From CAYJHC01 sp964369465 (lineage in GTDB: Bacteria > Bacillota > Clostridia > Peptostreptococcales > Anaerovoracaceae): 14,585 nucleotides of DNA. This document shows positions 6,675 to 14,244 of this stretch, one piece after another. Both the position numbers and the translations under genes were made by a program. The first letter of the stretch is position 1, and each line of letters begins with the position of its first letter. The notes under the pieces were generated by a model, which was not told the DNA's origin, ran no database searches, and saw nothing but the letters and a program-made list of their open reading frames with translations. Where the stretch lies: the NCBI GenBank assembly GCA_964369465.1, contig CAYJEX010000031.1:1-14585 (forward strand), written 5' to 3'.

Positions 6675-8399
6675 TTAAAAAACAATTTTTCCATCATTTA
6701 TCGTCATCGCTGGCTTTATATTTGATATTTCTTCTAAATCTAATTCAAAAATGTTTTCTCCAAAGATTACAGCTGTGGCAGCTTTTCCGACTTCAATACT
6801 CCCAATTTCTTTTTCAATAAAGTTAGTATAAGCACCGTTAAATGTGCTTGATTTTATTACTTCCTTTAGAGAAACTCTTTCAGATTGTGGCTTTAAAGGA
6901 CCTATCATAAAATCTGTTGTTGGGCAACTATAGTCAGTTGTTCTCTGAATTCCTTTTTCTTTACACCAATCGGCCGCTTTTTTTTCTGGCATTGTTCTTG
7001 AAATAGCTCCGTAAAAAAGGCTCCCTATATCAGGTTCTGTTACAATGAAGTCACTATGAGTAGCCGTCAGTACTCCTGCCTCAATAAGGCTTTTGTATGG
7101 ATACATATTGTTGACTCTATTTTCTCCTACGTACGGTAAATAAAGTTCCCAGTAATAGTCATCCATGCCCATCCAATATGGAGCGACTACAGCCATAATA
7201 TTCAAATCTGCCATTCTCTTTATATCTTCTTTTGAAAGAAACTGCACATGAACCATAGTGTGTCGTGAATCTCTCTTGCCGTTAGCCTTCTCTACTTTTT
7301 CGAGTGCATTTAAGACATATGTAGCAGCCTCATCTCCAATTTGATGAATATGGAGTTGAAACCCCCTTTTATCTATTTCGATAAATATTTTTTCCAAGAG
7401 ATCTTCGTCCCATACCTTAATCCCTCTCCACTCACCGCTATTCACATATGGTTCTTTCATGTAAGCTGTCTTTTCTTCCAAAACTTGATCTGAAAAAAAC
7501 TTAAATGAATTCACTTGAAAATATGGAGTAGTAAAAGTTTTAGATAGGTTCATCCCTTTTTCTATTGCTTTAAGTAATTCTTCCTCATTCATATCTGGTG
7601 TCAAAAGCCAAGCGCCTCTAACACGTAAGTTCAATTCTCCACTTTGAGCTAATTCTTGATAAGCCATATATTGTTCTTCTTCATCCAAATTGATCATAGC
7701 ATCATATATTGAAACTATCCCTTCTTGATTAAACCATTTTTGTATCATCAAAATAGCTTCTTTATACTCTTCACGAGTATATTTTGGATTTAAGTCACTT
7801 ACAAGATTCATTGCCGCTTCTTGCAACAAACCAGAAGGCTCACCTGTTTCTGGATCTTTCTGTATAACTCCTCCTTTTGGATTATTTGTTTCAGATGAGA
7901 TTCCTGAAAGTTCCATCGCTTTTGAATTAATCCATTTTGAATGTCCATCCACGGACATAAGTATTATTGGTTTCTCTTTACAAATTCCATCTAATTTTTC
8001 TTTTCTAGGGCCTATCTCATCAAAAACAGATCTCATAAATCCCGCTCCAAAATATGCATTTTGATTAGGGTTACTTTCTACAAATTCTTTTATTACCTTC
8101 AAATATCCTTCTTCAGAAGTTTCATTTTGCAACGTTATTTCAAAAGCATATGTAGCTGCCGAAATCGCAGGATGCATATGGCTATCAACTATTCCCGGTA
8201 TCATTGAGTTCCCCTCTAAATCTATAAGACGAGTTTTATGTCCGATTTGACATTCAATTTCCTCATTACATCCAATGTGTGTAATAATGCCATCCTTGAT
8301 TGCAACTGCCTGTTTAATGGTGTCGCATTCGTCAGCTGTATAAATTGTCCCATTAATAATTGCAATATCTGCATACTCTGTTATTTTTGATTCTTCCAT
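6675..8399 (-). CDS. Second YtcJ-type amidohydrolase (Amidohydro_3)
   Basis: The 574-residue paralogue of the enzyme at 4881-6497 has the same order of motifs: PGIVDSHMHP (His74, His76), FKFFSD (Lys300, Asp304), LHIHQIGDEA (His350, His352), MVHVQF (His384) and THSDF (Asp450), then the closing GSIEVGKAA segment. All expected metal ligands appear present. The segment after Asp304 reads DQV where relatives usually have DGV, so the loop next to the active site may be altered. It is about 36 residues longer than its neighbour, mainly in an insert near residues 465-505 (around KKAADWCKEKGIQRTTDYSC). AGGGAG lies about ten bases before the ATG. It follows the MFS carrier gene by 77 bases with no terminator between, so the two form an operon of importer plus hydrolase. 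The substrate is unknown; an amide-like compound is inferred. Confidence 0.92.
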   Translation of the reverse strand: MEESKITEYADIAIINGTIYTADECDTIKQAVAIKDGIITHIGCNEEIECQIGHKTRLIDLEGNSMIPGIVDSHMHPAISAATYAFEITLQNETSEEGYLKVIKEFVESNPNQNAYFGAGFMRSVFDEIGPRKEKLDGICKEKPIILMSVDGHSKWINSKAMELSGISSETNNPKGGVIQKDPETGEPSGLLQEAAMNLVSDLNPKYTREEYKEAILMIQKWFNQEGIVSIYDAMINLDEEEQYMAYQELAQSGELNLRVRGAWLLTPDMNEEELLKAIEKGMNLSKTFTTPYFQVNSFKFFSDQVLEEKTAYMKEPYVNSGEWRGIKVWDEDLLEKIFIEIDKRGFQLHIHQIGDEAATYVLNALEKVEKANGKRDSRHTMVHVQFLSKEDIKRMADLNIMAVVAPYWMGMDDYYWELYLPYVGENRVNNMYPYKSLIEAGVLTATHSDFIVTEPDIGSLFYGAISRTMPEKKAADWCKEKGIQRTTDYSCPTTDFMIGPLKPQSERVSLKEVIKSSTFNGAYTNFIEKEIGSIEVGKAATAVIFGENIFELDLEEISNIKPAMTINDGKIVF

Positions 8400-8476
8400 A
8401 GTGTTTATTCTCCCTTCATTTTTATATTTTTTGTCTAGTCACATTATTAAAAATTTTTATTCTTATTGCTTTGGAT

Positions 8477-9784
8477 TTAGTTTTCATTTAGGTTATTTCT
8501 TTTATAATAAGATTTTATTATCATAAAAAGTGCTATCAAAGTAAATCCTGCAAAGAAATAAAATGTTGGTATATATGAACCTGTTGTGTCATAAACAATT
8601 CCTGGCAAAACTCCTCCGACAGCCCCTCCAAGTATTAACACTCCTTGACAAATGCTAATTGTTTTTAAATATAAACTCATTGGCAGTAAATCCAGACTCC
8701 ACAAAGGGATAAATACGCTGCCGAATGGAGCTCCAAATCCAACTAAACATGCAAAAATAATCGCAATAGTCGCATTCGTATTTATAAAAACCGGAACTAT
8801 CATGGCTAATATCCAAAAGACACCTATAAGAATTGTTCCAAATAAAGTCCCCTTTTTGTCAATTACTGTTCCTGCCAATATTTTGCTTATAATCATACAC
8901 ACTCCAAATATAGACACCATCATTGAAGCGAAAATCTTCTCAAATCCTAGCGATGTAATAATGGGCGCAACATGTTGAAAAGTAGGAGCTAGTGTAAGCC
9001 CTAGCATAAAAGATGTGAATAGAATAACTATAAAATTTTTATTCTTTATTAGAATTCTATAAAACACAGCTTCACTAACGCCTTCTTTCTCAAGAGCGTT
9101 TCCTTCAACAGACATGGACTTAGAGCAATTCTCTTGTTCGTGCAACATATTATTAGAACTTTTCATTATTTTATATGGTTTTACTCCTGCATCTTCTGGA
9201 TGATTTACTATTAATGATGTGGTCAAAATTACTAATGTCAATATTAATAAACATTGAGTTAACAGTCCTGCTTCTAAACCCCAACTATTCATAATTAGCG
9301 TCAAAATAGGTGGAAGCAAGAAAGTTGCAATTCCAGATGCTGCCGCCGTAATTCCCATTGCAAAACCTCTTTTATCGATGAACCATCTTGCAATTAAAGT
9401 TGAAGTGGCTGTATAAGAGAAAGCACCTATTCCCAAACCTATTAATATTACTGATAATAGGGCTAAGTAGTATGTGTTTGCAATAACTAATAACCCATGT
9501 CCAGAGGCAATAAATAACCCTGCGACAAAAGTGCATTTTCTTATAGTGAATTTTGTATAAAGGAAGTTACAAGAGAAAATTGAGACTGCTGTAAAGAAAT
9601 TAGTCACGCCTATTAGCGAGGATGTTGCTGTTCTTGTAATATTTATTTTTTCTCCTAACGGGTCTAAAAAAACAGAAAAACAATTACTTGCAAGTCCAAT
9701 TCCTGCAAATATCATAAACGAGCACCCTAGAGCTACGATCCATGCTTTTTCTATTTTCATTTCAGTCCAATCTTTCTCTTTCAT
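8477..9784 (-). CDS. MFS transporter (oxalate/formate-monocarboxylate antiporter-like)
   Basis: The 435-residue product has the two six-helix halves of the major facilitator superfamily, joined by a polar cytoplasmic loop around residues 200-235 rich in Asn, Glu and Ser. The opening (KAWIVALGCSFMIF, with SVFLDPLGEKINI) and ARWFIDKRGFAMGI after helix four are typical of the carriers grouped with oxalate:formate antiporters and monocarboxylate porters. It should move a small organic anion or neutral compound across the cytoplasmic membrane. It is first in a two-gene operon with the amidohydrolase at 6675-8399, so it is the likely importer of that enzyme's substrate or exporter of its product. 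The ATG at 9784 has a weak ribosome site (ACAAGA). An internal ATG at 9760 (residue 9) is an alternative. Confidence 0.88.
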   Translation of the reverse strand: MKEKDWTEMKIEKAWIVALGCSFMIFAGIGLASNCFSVFLDPLGEKINITRTATSSLIGVTNFFTAVSIFSCNFLYTKFTIRKCTFVAGLFIASGHGLLVIANTYYLALLSVILIGLGIGAFSYTATSTLIARWFIDKRGFAMGITAAASGIATFLLPPILTLIMNSWGLEAGLLTQCLLILTLVILTTSLIVNHPEDAGVKPYKIMKSSNNMLHEQENCSKSMSVEGNALEKEGVSEAVFYRILIKNKNFIVILFTSFMLGLTLAPTFQHVAPIITSLGFEKIFASMMVSIFGVCMIISKILAGTVIDKKGTLFGTILIGVFWILAMIVPVFINTNATIAIIFACLVGFGAPFGSVFIPLWSLDLLPMSLYLKTISICQGVLILGGAVGGVLPGIVYDTTGSYIPTFYFFAGFTLIALFMIIKSYYKRNNLNEN

Positions 9785-9805
9785 TCTTGTTAGATTTAAT
9801 TTCTT

Positions 9806-9834
9806 ATTGTATATGATTAATTTGATGTGTACAA
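9806..9834 (-). promoter_or_regulatory. Candidate promoter for the MFS-amidohydrolase operon
   Basis: On the minus strand TTGTAC (9834-9829) and TACAAT (9811-9806) are separated by exactly 17 bases, just downstream of the preceding gene's terminator and 22 bases before the start codon. The -35 box is poor, which fits a promoter that needs an activator. The spacer holds a 13-base motif shared with the region ahead of the symporter gene. Confidence 0.45.
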
Positions 9835-9836
9835 AT

Positions 9837-9880
9837 AAAACAAGATGGAATATCCCGTCAAAACGATGTATTCCATCTTG
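9837..9880 (-). terminator. Intrinsic terminator after the GPH symporter gene
   Basis: A perfect 12-bp stem (9841-9852 with 9869-9880) encloses a 16-base loop that can form a small inner stem (CGT/ACG). Read on the minus strand it continues into TTTTATTT. It lies about 40 bases past the stop of the symporter gene and separates it from the MFS-amidohydrolase operon. Confidence 0.85.
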
Positions 9881-9922
9881 AACTTGTAGAACAGACAGTT
9901 TTGATCTATAATAATTGGTTTT

Positions 9923-11353
9923 CTATATCATTTTCTCAAATTCTTCAGTCTCGAATTCTTCCCCATTTCTTTTCTTTTCTAATGCTATCATCATTTTGTC
10001 GTATCTTTTCTTTGTGATTGGAAGTAGCACATATACGAAAGCTATTACAATACTTATTATTCCTAATATATATGTAGCTATATCTTCAATTTGAGTAAGA
10101 GCCGCATCACTTTGAACTTCTGCCATACCATCATATCCACTAACTTGAAGTAAAATTCCTAAAGTTTGAATTCCAATAGCACCCCCAACCGACTGAGCAA
10201 AACTATTCAAACTAACTATTGCCGCTTCACGTCTTTCTCCGTATTTAAATTCGTATATTTCACTTATGTCATATAGAGTTGTTGGAATAAATTGCCAGTA
10301 TGCTCCTCCCGCTAGTATTGTTAATCCTAAATATAGAAGTGCCATTTCCAAAGTTCCAACTTCTAAGAATTTAAAAATAATTGACATTACCCCTGTGAAA
10401 AGGAAAGCCGCTATTACAACTTTGTTCTTATCCACTTTAGTAGCACACCATACTAGAAATACAGTGCTTACTATTGCAAATATTACCATACAAAATAGTG
10501 CAATAGAAATTTGTCCTTCGCTAAGGCCTATGTTGTATTGTGCGAAATAAATGAATATCGAGTTTTTCACACCGAAGAAGAAAGAAAATAACACTGCAAT
10601 TATCATTACATATCTATATGATTTTATTTTGATTATGTTTGCAAATAATTTGAAGAAATTTTCTTTTTTTGCATCTTCTCTATGGTTTAGTTCAAGAGGT
10701 TTTTCTATACCTTTTGTTCCTTTCCAAGTAACGAATACCATTAACGTTGTTAATACACCCACGATTGCAGCAAACGCAGTCCAAGAAGAACTTTCGCTAA
10801 GTCCTAAGTCTTGGAAAAACACAATAACAGTAAGTGGTAGTGACATTGCAAATATATTTCCCACTGATTGCATTATTGTAGCAGGTAAACGCAGTTTCAC
10901 ACGCTCGTCATAATCTGATGTGATTTCTGCTCCAAATGCAGTATATGCAGTGTAGAAAAATGCATATGATAACCAAAATAGAATAGCAAAAAACATATAA
11001 AATATATTTTTCCCCATGTCAGAGAATTCCACATTGGTAAACATTGCAATAACAGATATCCCTAAAGGAATTGCTGCGACCATAAAAACAGGACGTCTTC
11101 TGCCTGATTTGAAACTAACATTCTCGCAGAAATACCCCGATATCGGGCCAAAGAATCCATCCATCAAAGTTGAAACTAATATAATTGCTCCAGCAAGTGC
11201 CGGCCCAATCCCTACAATATCTGTTAAATAAAATAAGAAAAATGTAAGTACAAAGTTGTAAGGGAGTGCGTCCGATACAGAGGCCATTCCATATAACCAA
11301 CTAGTTTTCATGGAAAGCTTATTCTCCTTTAGGACTACTTTTTGTTCGCTCAT
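9923..11353 (-). CDS. GPH-family cation symporter (MelB/YicJ-like, MFS_2)
   Basis: The 476-residue carrier of the glycoside-pentoside-hexuronide:cation symporter family has about 12 membrane helices. The diagnostic loop GRRRPVF is at residues 84-90, after the STLMDGFFGPISGYF segment (Asp65). The C-terminus is charged and cytoplasmic (KKRNGEEFETEEFEKM). In this family Na+ or H+ drives uptake of sugars or sugar acids. In the helix 2-3 region the usual Asp-Pro is replaced by Gly-Pro (residues 69-70), so the cation or substrate may differ from MelB. The ATG follows AAAGGA at proper spacing. The gene is transcribed alone, between its own terminator (9837-9880) and the upstream AraC gene. By position it supplies substrate to the neighbouring amidohydrolases or imports a related compound (inference). 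Confidence 0.9.
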   Translation of the reverse strand: MSEQKVVLKENKLSMKTSWLYGMASVSDALPYNFVLTFFLFYLTDIVGIGPALAGAIILVSTLMDGFFGPISGYFCENVSFKSGRRRPVFMVAAIPLGISVIAMFTNVEFSDMGKNIFYMFFAILFWLSYAFFYTAYTAFGAEITSDYDERVKLRLPATIMQSVGNIFAMSLPLTVIVFFQDLGLSESSSWTAFAAIVGVLTTLMVFVTWKGTKGIEKPLELNHREDAKKENFFKLFANIIKIKSYRYVMIIAVLFSFFFGVKNSIFIYFAQYNIGLSEGQISIALFCMVIFAIVSTVFLVWCATKVDKNKVVIAAFLFTGVMSIIFKFLEVGTLEMALLYLGLTILAGGAYWQFIPTTLYDISEIYEFKYGERREAAIVSLNSFAQSVGGAIGIQTLGILLQVSGYDGMAEVQSDAALTQIEDIATYILGIISIVIAFVYVLLPITKKRYDKMMIALEKKRNGEEFETEEFEKMI

Positions 11354-11396
11354 AATATTTCCTTTCTGCCTTAAGCAAAATCAATAAAGACAAGTT

Positions 11397-11452
11397 TTGA
11401 GTTTATAAATCTTGAGTTTATTAATTTTACATCTACAGAAATTTGATGTATA
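11397..11452. promoter_or_regulatory. Repeat-rich control region ahead of the symporter gene
   Basis: Two exact copies of TTGAGTTTAT (11397-11406 and 11412-11421) lie 15 bases apart. An inverted repeat TACATC-N11-GATGTA (11428-11433, 11445-11450) follows. Its right arm is part of a 13-base motif also present upstream of the MFS operon. Directly repeated half-sites are the usual form of AraC-type binding sites, and the AraC gene is adjacent. No convincing -35/-10 pair is visible nearby. The rest of 11354-11587 is AT-rich without a gene, and I saw no clear terminator for the AraC gene in it. Confidence 0.4.
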
Positions 11453-11587
11453 TATTATTTTTGCTGATAATTTTGCTCTGGATTTTACTTTATTTTAAAA
11501 CTGTTCAGCTTTTTTTACTTGAAAACTTCTTTTTTAGCAATATAATTCATTTTGAAATTTTTTCATCAATATTCTTTTATAAAACCT

Positions 11588-13219
11588 CTAATCTTCCTCT
11601 ATTTTCATAAAAATCATTTCCTCAGGGTTAATATTATAGGAGCAAATTTTTTGTTTCTCTTTTATCCTATGAAAGGATACTTGTGGCAAGGAATGTTCGT
11701 TTATTATCCGAACTTCTTCCGCAGATAATAAAGGTTTGAACTCTAATTCCATCCACAAAGAGAAACATGTCCACTTATTACTCATTCGAGAAACCGTTGC
11801 CGTTTTTGCTTTTTCTACGAAATCAAAATTTATATTAATAGTAATAGGATGCTCGTTATTGTTGTATGCAATAACTTTCAAATCTTTATTTCGAGAAATA
11901 ACACAGAATTCATCAATAAATATTAGTGGGCAAGTCATTTTGCTTAAAAAATCATATACATGAAACGCTGGTTTTTTTAGGCCGTTGTAAGTTATTAATC
12001 CGTTACTATTTTCTGAAGAATCATAAAGGTTTACTCTTTTGTGTTCATTTAATCCAGACAAGAACGAGACTGCTTCATTATAAGAAAGTATCGAATTATA
12101 ATTCTCAGGAACTCGAGTACGGTTGGAAATTTTTTCATTAAATGTAATTAATTCTAAATCTTTTTTCAAATCCAATGTAGGAATCGAAAACTGTTCTTTA
12201 TTACATGAAATAGCATCATCCCTTTGAGTCCCATTAGTTTCTTCATTATATTTTATTCCAATCTGCGTTTCTACTCTATTAAAAAGTGGAATGAAGTTGT
12301 GTGGTAAATATTTTTCTATATTTCCACTTACAATTGACGTGATTTCCTTACTTTTAGGCTCAGCTTTTCCTATTATTTTACCCTTATACATCTCCCTGTA
12401 TTTTAATGGAGTGCAAGAAAAAAACATTTCAAAGTATTTGTTGAAATAAGCCAGGTGAGAAAATCCTACTGAAGAAGATATCTTTGAAAAACTATCATCT
12501 GTTGTCAATACTAAATACTCGGACATTTCAATCCTAGTATATGAAAGCATTTCTCTAAACGAATGGCCTACTAATCGAGTGATTAGATGAGAAAGGTAAT
12601 ACTTGCTAATGTTTTCCATTTCTGCTATTTGTTCTAACGTTATTTTTGATTTGTAATTTTCATACATATACTCTGTAATTCTTCTCACTCTATCTTCTTG
12701 GTGTATATCAACCTCTGCTCTATTTTTTAAAAGATGATTATCCGTGAGAAGATATCCTCGAAAATTTTTTCTCAAGAACTCTACAAATTCCAAGGAAGTC
12801 TCATTGATCTTTTTATACGAGTCTTTTAATTCCATAGTGTATAGATGTAGAATTTGGATCATAAAATTGCACAGTTTGTATTTCTTTTGATCATCATAAT
12901 AAGATCCATCTAATTCCGTAGTGTAAATATTATTCTCAAAATCGGAAAAAATTTTCTTGAAATAATCTGTACTTAGGCTAATTATTAGAATCTCATTATC
13001 TTCACTTCCATTATTAAAACCATGTATGTCACCAGGATGTATTATTTGAACATCTCCTTTTTTCATATCCTTCCATAATTGTGAAACTTTAATTGTAACA
13101 GTACCTTTTACAATATAAATCACTTGCATATCGCTATGAAAATGCCAAGGGTACTCTTGAATGTTATATACTCCAAGGTGCAAAGCGAAATTATTTATGT
13201 AAGGGATTTCTTTTAACAT
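11588..13219 (-). CDS. AraC-family regulator with a degenerate GH39-like C-terminal region
   Basis: The 543-residue regulator has an N-terminal cupin sensor (residues about 20-75) with PWHFHSD (His26, His28) and HPGDIHGF (His61, His66). A helical linker and the double helix-turn-helix of AraC/XylS proteins follow (about 178-280: LEQIAEMENISKYYLSHL, then FSKISSSVGFSHLAYFNKYF and CTPLKYRE). Residues about 405-543 (NGLITYNGLKKPAFHVYDFL, the beta-sandwich, FSLWMELEF, LPQVSFHRI) match the end of the beta-xylosidase-type GH39 region fused to many clostridial AraC proteins. Full-length fusions are about 750-800 residues. Here the catalytic barrel is absent and replaced by an Asn- and Ser-rich stretch (about 285-400) with no NEP acid motif. 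It can still bind DNA and sense a ligand by its cupin. AAGGAAGG precedes the ATG. It probably controls the adjacent carriers and amidohydrolases. Confidence 0.9.
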   Translation of the reverse strand: MLKEIPYINNFALHLGVYNIQEYPWHFHSDMQVIYIVKGTVTIKVSQLWKDMKKGDVQIIHPGDIHGFNNGSEDNEILIISLSTDYFKKIFSDFENNIYTTELDGSYYDDQKKYKLCNFMIQILHLYTMELKDSYKKINETSLEFVEFLRKNFRGYLLTDNHLLKNRAEVDIHQEDRVRRITEYMYENYKSKITLEQIAEMENISKYYLSHLITRLVGHSFREMLSYTRIEMSEYLVLTTDDSFSKISSSVGFSHLAYFNKYFEMFFSCTPLKYREMYKGKIIGKAEPKSKEITSIVSGNIEKYLPHNFIPLFNRVETQIGIKYNEETNGTQRDDAISCNKEQFSIPTLDLKKDLELITFNEKISNRTRVPENYNSILSYNEAVSFLSGLNEHKRVNLYDSSENSNGLITYNGLKKPAFHVYDFLSKMTCPLIFIDEFCVISRNKDLKVIAYNNNEHPITININFDFVEKAKTATVSRMSNKWTCFSLWMELEFKPLLSAEEVRIINEHSLPQVSFHRIKEKQKICSYNINPEEMIFMKIEED

Positions 13220-13279
13220 TACAACACCTTCCTTTAAATCAAATCTACTTAAATATAAATTTTTTAATTTGCTTTATTC

Positions 13280-13307
13280 TTGTGATTAGATTATATCATA
13301 ATCACAA
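13280..13307 (-). promoter_or_regulatory. AraC gene promoter inside an inverted repeat
   Basis: TTGTGATTA (13280-13288) and TAATCACAA (13299-13307) are perfect inverted arms with a ten-base spacer. On the minus strand the spacer holds TGATATAAT, an extended -10 element pointing at the AraC gene about 70 bases away. A regulator on the arms would control this promoter directly. A second inverted repeat, GATTTAC-N5-GTAAATC (13309-13327), lies just upstream. Confidence 0.5.
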
Positions 13308-13421
13308 AGATTTACTATTTGTAAATCCAGATTCATTAGCAAACAATAAGTATATATAGTTTAAATCCGAAAACACTTCTATTTCTGATAATAAAATGGA
13401 TGTAGAAACAAGCAGGTTAAG

Positions 13422-13452
13422 TTTACTTTACATATATTGTAAATTTACTTTA
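13422..13452. promoter_or_regulatory. TTTACTTTA direct repeats and TTTAC/GTAAA pairs
   Basis: TTTACTTTA occurs at 13422-13430 and 13444-13452, 22 bases apart (two helical turns). The inverted pair TTTAC-N7-GTAAA (13427-13443) lies between them. The same nonamer occurs ahead of the symporter gene at 11484-11492. The AT-rich background makes chance matches likely, so this is only a candidate site in the divergent region between the AraC gene and the zinc-ribbon gene. Confidence 0.3.
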
Positions 13453-13482
13453 TAAATATTTGATATTATTTCAACACAGATA

Positions 13483-13519
13483 TGATATAATTTAATAAAG
13501 AAAGATTATTTCAATAATC
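13483..13519 (+). promoter_or_regulatory. Extended -10 promoter and inverted repeat ahead of the zinc-ribbon gene
   Basis: TGATATAAT (13483-13491) is an exact extended -10 box, with TTGATA 20 bases upstream as a poor -35. About twelve bases downstream lies the inverted repeat GATTATT-TC-AATAATC (13504-13519). It overlaps an 11-base copy (ATAATCACAAA, 13514-13524) of the right arm of the AraC promoter repeat (13298-13308). A common regulator for both directions is possible. Confidence 0.5.
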
Positions 13520-13582
13520 ACAAAATCGAAAGCGAATATATAACATACTATCAAGTTTATATAATGATTGGAGAAATGTAAA

Positions 13583-14152
13583 ATGATTGACTTAAAGCTA
13601 CAATTAAACGAATCCGTGATTCTTCAAAGTGTAGGTGTGTCTACTGGTGGGTTTATGTCTGCATATACCGATGAGCTATATTTAACAAACCACAATATTA
13701 TTCATGTATCAAAAGGCATGTTTGGTAAAGTGAAAAAAATCGACAAATATCAACTTCGTCAATTAAAAGTATTTGACGGAACACCTCAAGTAAGTCTCGG
13801 AGAAAGCTCCAACGGAGCAGATGAATTACAACTTTATTTTAAAACAGAACAAAAATCGTTTGTTTTCCAAAATGGCAAAATGGAAATTTTAAAATGGATA
13901 AAGAGTATTAATGAAATAGTAACTGGAGTCTCAAGCCAAACTTTGCCTAATGAAAATATTATGGCAATTCCAGGAACAGAGGAAGTAGCAGAGATATTAC
14001 GAGATACGATTGGAAAATTCAAAAAAACTTTCCAAGGTAACTCAAATATTGAAAAAGTTACACTTAAATGCATAGGATGCAAAGCTCCCATTTCAGGCGT
14101 CAAAGGAACTCAAGTCAAATGTAATTATTGCAGAACTGTACAGACATTGTAA
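13583..14152 (+). CDS. PH-like domain protein with C-terminal zinc ribbon (189 aa)
   Basis: I set the start at the ATG 13583, nine bases after GGAG (13570-13573). A TTG at 13568 in the same frame has no ribosome site. Residues 1-112 look like a small PH/GRAM-like beta domain: strands such as DELYLTNHNIIHVSKG and LQLYFKTEQKSFVF, closed by the helix EILKWIKSINEIV. Residues 115-160 form a linker with a helix (EEVAEILRDTIGKFKKTF). Residues 163-183 are a zinc ribbon, C-x2-C-x13-C-x2-C (Cys163, 166, 180, 183). No signal peptide or membrane segment is present, so it is cytoplasmic. Proteins of this layout are common but uncharacterised; membrane-lipid or protein binding is a guess. It is transcribed alone. 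Confidence 0.8.
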   Translation: MIDLKLQLNESVILQSVGVSTGGFMSAYTDELYLTNHNIIHVSKGMFGKVKKIDKYQLRQLKVFDGTPQVSLGESSNGADELQLYFKTEQKSFVFQNGKMEILKWIKSINEIVTGVSSQTLPNENIMAIPGTEEVAEILRDTIGKFKKTFQGNSNIEKVTLKCIGCKAPISGVKGTQVKCNYCRTVQTL

Positions 14153-14161
14153 AATTGTTTA

Positions 14162-14192
14162 ATGTAATGAATAGATGTAATGAATAGATGTA
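14162..14192. repeat. 13-base tandem repeat, about 2.4 copies
   Basis: GTAATGAATAGAT is repeated head to tail at 14164-14176 and 14177-14189, with matching flanks on both sides (14162-14163 and 14190-14192). It lies in the 3' untranslated region of the zinc-ribbon gene. It looks like a slippage duplication. Confidence 0.85.
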
Positions 14193-14202
14193 CTAAAAAA
14201 AT

Positions 14203-14231
14203 AAAAGAGATACCTACCGGTATCTCTTTTT
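14203..14231. terminator. Bidirectional intrinsic terminator
   Basis: AAAAGAGATACC (14203-14214) pairs perfectly with GGTATCTCTTTT (14219-14230) around a TACC loop. The plus strand ends in TTTTT for the zinc-ribbon gene. The minus strand continues into ATTTTTTTAG and serves the small minus-strand operon. Confidence 0.9.
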
Positions 14232-14244
14232 GGGTGCAATATTA

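Noticed and set aside
10266..10913. Plus-strand frames opposite the GPH symporter
   Set aside because: They are complements of membrane-helix codons, lack ribosome sites and have no recognisable protein features.
11588..13219. Active GH39 beta-xylosidase
   Set aside because: The length is about 200 residues too short, and neither the NEP acid/base motif nor a nucleophile segment is present; only the C-terminal region resembles the family.
13280..13307. CRP/FNR-type binding site
   Set aside because: The TGTGA and TCACA half-sites are present but 16 bases apart, not six, so the geometry does not fit a CRP-family dimer site.
13568..13582. TTG start for the zinc-ribbon protein
   Set aside because: It overlaps the GGAG that serves the ATG at 13583 and has no upstream ribosome site of its own.
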